64,000 nucleotides of DNA from Pempheris klunzingeri (Eukaryota > Chordata > Actinopteri > Acropomatiformes > Pempheridae), in assembly GCF_042242105.1 (NCBI RefSeq), contig NC_092020.1, forward strand, positions 5,673,501 to 5,737,500, given 5' to 3'. Both the position numbers and the translations under genes were made by a program. A model generated the notes under the pieces. It searched no databases. It worked only from the letters and a program-made list of their open reading frames with translations, and was not told where the DNA came from. Positions 36,701 to 64,000 of this stretch are shown piece after piece (the stretch's first letter is position 1; the number at the start of each line of letters is the position of its first letter).

Positions 36701-39700
36701 CCAGGAGGACCTGCTGGCCTGATGGGTGGAACAAAATGTAGCGATAGAATCCTCCAAACCTGGACGGACACACACAAACAGCCGCACATTCATTCAGACG
36801 TCTTTATTCGCATTCATCCATGTCTCTAGAATCACTAGGCTACTAGGACTCCATAAAAACCACAACAGACAGAGAATACAACCCAAGTATCACCAAAGAT
36901 TAATATTTGATGGGGGTGTAGCATCCATAACAGCTTGGCGTGTGCGTGTGTTTTTTGTTACTGACGTGGCAGCACAAGTCGCAGGTAGCCCACATAGAAG
37001 GACCAGGCAAGGCCATGGGCCACGTTCATCTTCCTCCCCTCGCAGATGTCTGACACCTCCACTTCCGACGGACCCTGCACACCGACCACAGAAACAGCCG
37101 GAAGAATGTCACAACAAGTCACCTCTGCTCGGGAGATACCTGACACCTCTTGGAAGGTGTCAGGCAAAAGAAAAGGGCATCCCTGCACCCAAGCTGCACC
37201 TGTCCTATGTAGGACAAATATATTTTTAGATAAATTAGTGCAAAAGCAGGGGACAGAGAGAGCTACTCCCAAGCTTGAGCAGGATTTGAATCTATAATGA
37301 TGCCAGTTTTAATAAGGAGTTTGAGTGAACAGTGAGCCTGGTTCAGAATTATCTTTGAGGACAGAGTGAGTGTTATGGTCATTGTTGCTGATGAGGACAT
37401 ATTTTAAGCCTATTTTTACTCCAGAAACGCCATATCAATTACAATCAACTGATGATGCTCCAGGAAGGGTTCTTACATAGGGGCTGTTCTGACGTGTAGT
37501 GCTCTTGTGCTAAAACAGAGCTATTTTTCTCTTTTACCATGGTGCTCTGAGCTGTAAAAATACAGTAAGCTCTCAAATGATGAGGAGAAAGAGAGGTTGC
37601 CTCTGCACAGTTTGTCCACTTGGTCAGGACAGCAGGTGCACCTAACTTTTCCTTGTTAAGAGATTGGTTTAAAGTTTCGCTTCTCTTTCAAAGTAGATTT
37701 ACAGTGTACTCAAGGATGCTGGTTTTACTATCTGATACCAAATGGAAGTTATTGGAAAAGTCTCTGGCTGGAATCCAAGCAGGAACAGTTGTGACCATGT
37801 GGCCTGCACTGTAACCGTTTAGCCACCAAAGCGCTGTGTCTCTAGCCAGTGTTAGCTTGCTTTGGAGGGCTGTGTTGAGTGTGTGGTAGAAGAGGTGTTC
37901 AGTACATGTGCAAACAAATCTTAAACACAGAATCGTAGACTGAGTAATGAATTAGCACTGAACTGAACTGAACCAAACAGTTTAATAGTCTAATTTCCAC
38001 CTCTCGTGTGGGTGCAGGTAAAGTTATAAAGGATTATAAAGCATTAGGGTCAGAAAATGCAGTGTAGCCTTAGTGGATACAATGTATATGTAAGGATTGG
38101 TTAATCAGCCAAGTTGTTCTTTAGTTAGATGAGGGTACGACATAAAGGCAGTTTGTCGTCTGTCAGCGAGCCAGTAAATTTATGACAGCCCAGCCTGATA
38201 GCCACTGTAGGGCCTAATGACTGCTCAAAACACTATTTAACATGAATGATGGGGTTGCATAGACATGCTCACCCAACTTTCAGCCAACTTCACCATGTGT
38301 ATTGATAAAAGACTCAATGGACATCTGAAATTAGGTGTGTACACTGCTGCATGAGTCACATGGAATATTTCATGCAACATAATCCTAAATGCTGGCAGGT
38401 CTGCACTACACGACGTTGTTCAAATTAACTTGTTTGTATTGCAATGAGGAGAGAGACGGAGACCTCTGAAAAAAGGCGGTAGTGTGTTTGGTGTGGACCT
38501 TACCAGGACTCCCAGGGCTTTGAACAGTGCGTAAAGAACCGAGGCCAAGGGAAGGAGTATCTGGAAGTGCTCTTTGTGCGGCAGAGGCTGTCCGGCCAGG
38601 TAGAGCAGGAGGCCTGCCAGCCCTGCAGCCAGCAGGGTCCTTCCCCCCAAACCACAGGCTGGCATCACATGGCTCAGCAGCCCTGCGCCTCGATACCTGT
38701 TACGACCAGAGAAGGAAATCACCTTTAATAAATGCAAACATTTGTTGTTGTTGAAGAATGGAACTATTAGAAGAACAGTCACAATCAATGGTTCAGTGAG
38801 TGACAGTTGACAGACTCTGCGGAGTTGAAAGACCAAATAGAAACATTGGCAGACTGAGATATGTACAATGTACTATTATCAGTGTGTTCATCATCAATTG
38901 CAATTGTGAGAACCATCAAAACAAAACTGAATATATATACTGACGAGTGTTTAGAAATCGCTCTGAGTGTAAACAGAGATCAGTCCACAGCACTGACATT
39001 CAAACAGTGTGTGTCTGTGCTGTGGAAACACCCTGGACAGAGTGTACTGACAGCTTGCTTTAGTGCTAAAGAGTGTTGCAACTTGAACGTGCTGTTTAGA
39101 GAGCAGGACATGAGCTTCTGCCATAGATATAAATATAGATATAGATTATAGATATAGATATAGATATAGATATAGATATAGATTATAGATATAGACATAG
39201 CCATAGATATATATTATAGATATAGATTATAGATATAGACATAGACATAGATTATAGATATAGATATAGACATAGATATAGATTATAGATATAGATTATA
39301 GATATAGATTATAGATATAGATAAAGACATAGATATAGATATAGATTATAGATATAGATAAAGACATAGATATAGATTATAGATATAGATAAAGACATAG
39401 ATATAGATATAGATATAGATTATAGATATAGATAAAGACATAGATATAGATATAGATATAGATTATAGATATAGATAAAGACATAGATATAGATAAAGAC
39501 ATAGATATAGATATAGATATAGATATAGATATACAGCTGCTTATTGTGACTGGAAATGAGTGGAACAAAACAGTAAAGCTGCAGGTCCTCAGTGGAACTA
39601 AAGCGTGACATTTGATGATTCTCTGTGATTTTGTTACTATGGGTGACGCCTATACATCACATGCAGTCATTTGATCCATTGTTAGTGTAAAAATATTGAT

Positions 39701-40073
39701 TGGAGCAGATTTAAGCAATTCTAAAGGCAAAATAAAACCCAAGAACTACTTGAAATTCAGAAGCTCTGAAATTCAAAACTTTGCCAGGATTTCTTTTACT
39801 TTTCAAAAATCAAAATTCACAAACACAGGCACACCTTTTCTCTCACCTGGTGTTAGAATGGTACAGCACCTCCTCTGCTAGCAGACAGAGCCCATGCAGC
39901 AGAGGGCCAAGGGTCATGATGAGTATTACCATGGCAACCCAGCCAAATACCCTTTCAGGGGACAGAAACATGATGCCTCCTATTGTTATGGCAGCCAGCG
40001 CCACAGCACACACCTTAGGCAAAGTCCCACGAGGCCGAGGGATGAGAGCATCCTGATCGTGGAGGCACTGCAT
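33744..40073 (-). CDS. sting1: STING (stimulator of interferon genes), 6 coding exons, complete
   Basis: ER membrane receptor for 2'3'-cGAMP and cyclic dinucleotides that recruits TBK1/IRF3 and NF-kB signalling. Exons in transcript order: 39847-40073, 38504-38696, 36966-37074, 36515-36759, 34492-34678, 33744-34024; 1242 nt, 413 aa. The ATG is the first codon of its exon, after a non-coding exon, as in mammals. Four hydrophobic segments occupy residues about 20-140. The ligand domain keeps key residues (human numbers in brackets): Ser165 (162), Gly169 (166), Tyr170 (167), Arg237 (232), Arg243 (238), Tyr245 (240), Thr268-Pro269 (263-264); Phe166 replaces Tyr163. Palmitoylated Cys88 corresponds to Cys90, but Cys91 is Gly93. 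The tail (residues 321-413) is longer than the human one and has a pLxIS-like TLMFS with Ser392, a weak PQPLKG relative of the TBK1-binding motif, and PVENTD, matching the TRAF6 motif PxExxD. Confidence 0.96.
34679..34696. repeat. CA/GT run forming the acceptor tract of sting1 exon 5
   Basis: In the transcript the intron ends in about eight GU units directly followed by CAG and the exon starting at 34678. The usual pyrimidine tract is replaced by the GU repeat. Confidence 0.85.
35495..35690 (+). repeat. teleost dispersed repeat ending in 'aggatttgctgcttttctct'
   Basis: The order 'gccgcaatgattag', 'aaaattaattgg', 'gacaattatttgcag' and 'ttaggatttgctgcttttct' then 'ctgttttattttattgt' follows a repeat extremely common in percomorph genomes. 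It lies in sting1 intron 4. A shorter relative on the opposite strand is at about 1250-1335, and a degenerate one at about 61030-61110. Confidence 0.75.
36382..36496. repeat. GGAT/GGTG tetranucleotide array in sting1 intron 4
   Basis: A (GGAT)n array with GGTG, GCAT and GAAT variants, becoming a clean run of about nine GGAT units at its right end, stops 18 bp from the splice donor of sting1 exon 4 (36514). In the transcript it is a CCAU array. Confidence 0.9.
38844..39122 (-). repeat. inverted-repeat arm 2 (about 279 bp), in sting1 intron 1
   Basis: Reverse complement of 33396-33674 at about 99% identity. It lies 147 bp from the acceptor of sting1 exon 2 and its far end runs directly into the ATAGAT array at 39123. 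The arms are separated by about 5.2 kb containing sting1 exons 2-6. Confidence 0.9.
39123..39531. repeat. ATAGAT hexamer array in sting1 intron 1
   Basis: About 410 bp built from ATAGAT units, with inserted ATTATAGAT and AAAGACATAG variants at semi-regular spacing, giving a higher-order pattern. It starts exactly where inverted-repeat arm 2 ends. The serine/isoleucine and tyrosine/isoleucine reading frames across it are artefacts. Confidence 0.95.
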
Positions 40074-40999
40074 CTGTCAGGAAACAGACACCCAGAGTCA
40101 GGCAGCGCTTAAAACCCCAAATGTTAAACCAGATGTATCGATCTCTGAATGCATACAGACAGTTCAGCCAGGACACTGCTGAAAGCCTTTTTTATCGAGA
40201 TCTAAACAATAAGGCAGTGGTTTTTACAGAAGACATCATCATCAGCTGTCACATACTGTAGGAAATTTGATCAGTGCAATCAGTAAATACAAGTTGTATA
40301 TATAAAGCGTGAGATTACAGTTTCGAGGGGGGGGTAAATGTACAGTGTGAATGTATTCTGAATTGTTTCTCTTCTGTGGGCTGAATTTTGCAAGTATGGC
40401 TCCATCAGGGTGTGGCCACACACTGTTGAATCATTTTCTTATATCTTTTTTACTGATCAGAGCTCAGCCCTCAGCTCACCTGATACTCACTAAATCATTT
40501 CATGCACTGAACCGAATCAGCATGTTACTTCTTAGCTCATGTTACTTACTAAGAAAGATATATTTGGAATGACCTGAAGACATCTGAAGGTTTTTCCACA
40601 GCAACACGTATGTTTCAACACAGAAGAGAAAAGCTTTGATCCACCAGGCTTTGAATGATTTCTGTCTCTTAGATATCAAAGCTGCCCCCAAGGTCTTGAA
40701 GTGTTGTAGCCACCTAACATCTGGAGTATACGCTGTAACCTGTTAATAATATGTTGCTCTGTCTCTACATGTCTATGCTCTCTAGTTAAGTGGTCTGTTG
40801 GCATCAGTGTGTTTGTCTCATGATAGGCTAAGAAGAACTTTATTGACTCATCCCAAAGTGAATATATATATATATTGTATAAGTGTGTATATATAATACT
40901 GTGTAATATATATGATGAACAGGAGGGAAAAAGTCAACTCTAATAGGTGACAGTTTGTCTGCCAAAACAAGAAAAAAGCAAATGAATGACGTGACTCAC

Positions 41000-41070
41000 C
41001 TTGTGTTTGCTGTGATCCGAGTGAGAAGATTTCCTTTATCTTCTGTTCTCCTTCTGCTGCCACTCCTCTC
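41000..41070 (-). other. sting1: non-coding 5' exon of sting1 (approximate 5' end)
   Basis: A strong donor CAAG/GTGAGT lies at 41000 on the minus strand, preceded by purine-rich sequence without splice acceptor. Joining it to the exon at 40073 puts the upstream open frame out of phase with STING, so this exon is most likely 5' UTR. The 5' boundary is guessed from the TATTAAA element at 41095. Confidence 0.6.
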
Positions 41071-41094
41071 CCTCTCTCCGCCCTTTCCGCCGCA

Positions 41095-41118
41095 TTTAAT
41101 ACTTTCACTTTCCATTTC
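41095..41118 (-). promoter_or_regulatory. sting1 promoter: triple-GAAA ISRE and TATTAAA
   Basis: On the minus strand GAAATGGAAAGTGAAAGT (41101-41118) has three GAAA cores at exact 6-bp spacing, the arrangement bound by IRF proteins and ISGF3. TATTAAA (41095-41101) directly follows and could act as a TATA box. STING is interferon-inducible in vertebrates, in agreement with this. Promoter position is inferred from the non-coding exon just downstream. Confidence 0.7.
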
Positions 41119-41120
41119 AG

Positions 41121-41942
41121 TAAAATTCCGTTGACTAACTGTAAGTAGCATCAAGGTAAAGAGACATAGAGAGGGAGTATACTGAATACTTTACACATCA
41201 TTTCTGTGATTTGCATTTGCTCTTCATGATGAAGGAGGAATTAACTCATTCATGACTGACTTTTCTAGTTGGTGAATCTTTAAAATGACAACCTCTGGAT
41301 GAATGATGTAATACATGGCTTATAACATGAGCAGTGGCATGCAATGGAATATTACATACTGCAGCCTGGGGGATACTACTACTACTACTACTAATAAAAA
41401 TAATAATAGTAATATTACTATTCATAATAATATACATAATAACATAATTCTGCTATACAAAATCATGCTTATTTTTGACTTTATTGTAAATTTGGATATT
41501 TCTTGTGTCATACTGGATAGCTTTACCTCTTCAGGCTCATTAAAAGTATTGAAGTATATGAAACGCTGCCCATTTGAACTGCTCAGACATTAAGACTGTG
41601 ATAAGGGTTCACAAGTAGAAACTGGTTCGTATTGAGGGGACATAAACAAAGAAAAATCCCGAAAAAAACAAAAAACATTGGGGCTGCTGACTCACTGCAC
41701 TGAAAGAATGATTCCACTTATGTTTAAACCTGTTTACATGCTTCTTGTCCTCACATCAATGCAGTGTGAATGTATATGATAGTAGCTGTATAACCAGTCC
41801 AGTCAGTTGGGTCTGATGAAGCGTGTCTCTGTAACCTCACAACGGTAGTTCTTTTGTATTGTGGTTTGCGTGTGTGTGTGTGATCATGCTCAGTGGTTAA
41901 AGGAATAAAGGCTCGGTATCCATACCAAAGGTTCATGCATAT
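41121..41942. other. intergenic region between sting1 and the calcineurin A gene
   Basis: About 0.8 kb without exons. It holds a short ACT/ATA-rich low-complexity stretch at about 41375-41460 and a TG run at about 41866-41882. Both neighbouring genes are transcribed leftwards, so the sting1 promoter sits less than 1 kb from the end of the calcineurin transcript. Confidence 0.6.
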
Positions 41943-41948
41943 TTTATT
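41943..41948 (-). terminator. candidate distal polyadenylation signal of the calcineurin A gene
   Basis: TTTATT on + is AATAAA on the minus strand, about 2.25 kb after the stop codon. Other A-rich signals at about 42690-42725 could be used instead. Confidence 0.4.
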
Positions 41949-44196
41949 CAAGAGTAAAAAAAGTGGATCGTCCCATGGGGCATGCTTACAGTGTTAGTGA
42001 CTGGGGAGTCAAAACAGAAAGAGAGTGAGAGACTAAGAAGGAGAAAGGAGAAAGAGAAAGAAAGAAAGAAAGAAAGAACCGTGGCACAATTTCTATGGCA
42101 CAGGGTCTCCCAGGGGGGTTCACCTCTTCCAAAGAAGCACAACAAGATCAACCAAGGAGCAACGCAACATGAAGAGCAACCAGCAGAGAGAGAGAGCTTA
42201 AATATTAAGAATAATGTCCATAATAAATAGAATCATAATAATCATAGAATCATAAATATCATCAAATAACAAGAGGAATCATCAAGAATTATGATCAGAG
42301 AGTACACTTTTTTCCTTTAAATTGTGACGGCAACACACCGGCTCTTCTGTTAAAATGTGTCTTGCTGCTTTTTGCTTTGAACAGCGCAAATTTTAACCAT
42401 GCAATCATGCTTTTGGCTGCCTGAATGCCTGTGCCTCTGTATATAGTATGGTCATTCATCAATGCTAGTTTAATATTTGTTTATCGTTATTCATATTTAT
42501 CATTAAAAACAACTCCTGTACATCGACAAAGAAGAGAGGAGAGAACGTGGACTTGACACTTTGAATAGAAGCGTACTGTCATTCTGTACAGCGTCGAAAG
42601 AAACCGGAAACACAGGCTGTGAAAAAGAAAGGAGAGAAAAAAGAAAGAAAACATGAAAAACAAAAAACAAAATATAACACAAAATGAATACAAAAAATAA
42701 ATAAAATTAACATTATGTACAAAATAAATTATTCATTATTCCTCAGTTCATTTATATTAGCCAGAAAAACAAAAAGAAAAAAAAAAATCCTACCATAGTG
42801 AAACACAGAGCACAAATATAATCTTCACATTATTATCAAAGAACTTAACTCTGCATGCACTGATGCGTTAATATAAATGCTTTACAAAGACCTTTTCCTC
42901 GGACTACTTCTTGGTGTCTTGGCTGTTGCCTTAACCAGAAGAGTCTGTTTCCTCTGTGAAATATCATTGCCTGCTTTTTAGGCCGGAGATTCCCGGCCAT
43001 CACTGCTGTTTGGTAGCAGACAGCGACAGAGAGGAGGATGTAGAAAGAGAATGAATAGAGTATGACTTCACATTTCAACTCCCCCCCCCGGCTCCCTCAC
43101 ACACATTAAGTATCCTTCCTCTATACTGCTTCTTGCATCTTGTGACCATATGCATCAGATGTGCAATAAAACCTTTCTATGTAACCTATTTACACACAAC
43201 AGTTAGGGAGAAACACTTGCGTCAAATCTGATCCGGGCCCAGTTTCAAGCCTTTCGCGAGAGCTAACTGACCTGGGACCAGAGTTTTTTTGGGGGGGGGG
43301 GTCAGTCCTCCGCTTGACTTCAGGCGGAAGATGGGTGCAGTTTAGTGCTACAAAAGCAAATGGGAATCTCCTCCCGAGAAGAAAAGGACAGCGAGGGCTC
43401 AGATTAGACTGCAGCTGAGATTAACTCCATACATCTCTTGGCAACAGATCAACCACCGCACCACACGTCTAAAGTTTTCTCGCTGTTGCCTGGCTGATGG
43501 CCAGATCTGCTCGTGTTTGAAAAAGAAAACACACTTTCAAATATAATTGCACAGACATTTACATGTTGAAGCATGTGCACGCACGCAGGCAGCCATATCC
43601 ACAACCCTATAAAATCGACCAATCTTAAGTTTGGTTCCGCTTCCTGTTTTGGACTGTAAACAGGAAAAAGAAACATCTTTAATGCCCCACCCCAAACACT
43701 TGATCCTGTCCATCACAACACACACCACCAACACAGCCACGTCATGCTGACACTGTCAACCCACTGGTGATCCCCAACATACACGGTGAACGGCAGCTCC
43801 TCCTGTTTTGCATTGGGAGTGTTTTTGTAGTTTCTTTCCTGTTGTTGTGCAGGTACATGGGGGTTGTAGTTCTCTAAATAGGGCCGATCAGTTCAGTGAA
43901 GAGACTCAGCCTTTGGTGGTAAAGTCCGGGTACGCTCATGCCTTTACATACAGCTGAGGGCAACGGGTGAGGGGTAGGTAATCATATGTGTGTGTGTGTA
44001 TGAGTGTGTGTGATTGTATTTGTATTTGATGTAGCCTAGTCAGTGTATGAAATAATATGTTTGTGTGTGTGTGTGTGGTTGTGTGCATTGTGTTTTTCTT
44101 GTGTATATATGCCTATGTACACGAATCTATAAATATGGTACCATGTCAGAGTCGTAACTGCAGGTATGTGTCTGGGCATGTGGGAGTGTATGTCCA
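41949..44196 (-). other. probable 3' UTR of the calcineurin A gene
   Basis: Sequence after the stop at 44197-44199 has no exon. It contains a GAAA-rich purine stretch on the + strand (about 42010-42078), A/T-rich stretches and homopolymers (C-run at 43081, G-run near 43291), and TG runs near 43988-44090. Long 3' UTRs are usual for this gene family. Confidence 0.5.

Positions 44197-64000
<19,804 letters not shown>

Noticed and set aside
36965..36975. Alternative donor GTAACA four bases further on for sting1 exon 3
   Set aside because: It would leave a phase incompatible with the next exon; the GTCAGT donor joins in frame (LPR/LEDS).
39123..39531. Regular array that superficially resembles a CRISPR
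   Set aside because: Units are 6 bp without unique spacers; this is a microsatellite in an intron of a vertebrate gene.
41000..41108. Open frame beginning near 41108 that could extend STING upstream
   Set aside because: It starts from a non-ATG codon, and splicing at 41000 to 40073 puts it out of phase with STING. The exon is better read as 5' UTR.

Overview
This is a vertebrate genomic window, almost certainly from a ray-finned (probably percomorph) fish. Genes are split into many short exons with GT-AG introns, CA/TG microsatellites are everywhere, several familiar teleost dispersed repeats are present, and the reconstructed proteins match vertebrate families with fish-type features. No bacterial, viral or CRISPR content was seen.

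Five protein-coding genes could be assembled exon by exon with consistent splice phases. Left to right: (1) the 3' part of a GPC4/GPC6-type glypican on the + strand (7 exons, 5364-8370; its first exons lie left of the window); (2) brd8 on + (18 coding exons, 13148-25489, 776 aa, complete); (3) a DDIT4/DDIT4L (REDD) family gene on - (2 coding exons, 27728-28755, 207 aa, complete); (4) sting1/tmem173 on - (6 coding exons, 33744-40073, 413 aa, complete, plus a non-coding 5' exon near 41000); (5) the 3' part of a calcineurin A catalytic subunit gene on - (12 exons, 44197-60643, 435 aa; its first exons lie right of the window).

The genes do not form one pathway. brd8 encodes a chromatin reader of the TIP60/NuA4 complex, the REDD protein damps mTORC1 under stress, STING is the cyclic-dinucleotide receptor of innate immunity, calcineurin A is the calcium-dependent phosphatase and glypican is a GPI-anchored heparan sulfate proteoglycan. 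brd8 and the REDD gene are convergent; the REDD gene, sting1 and calcineurin A are in tandem on the minus strand.

The most interesting structure is around sting1. Two almost identical 277/279-bp copies of one segment lie in opposite orientations, one in the probable 3' UTR and one in intron 1, so the sting1 pre-mRNA could fold into a long duplex. The gene also has a triple-GAAA ISRE at its likely promoter and a C-terminal tail with a variant pLxIS site and a PxExxD (TRAF6-type) motif. The REDD promoter carries a perfect ATTGCATCA stress element next to a TATA box. Several splice junctions in the glypican, sting1 and calcineurin genes abut CA/UG repeats, and one short calcineurin exon is bracketed by a long pyrimidine tract and a UG array, as expected of a regulated cassette exon.
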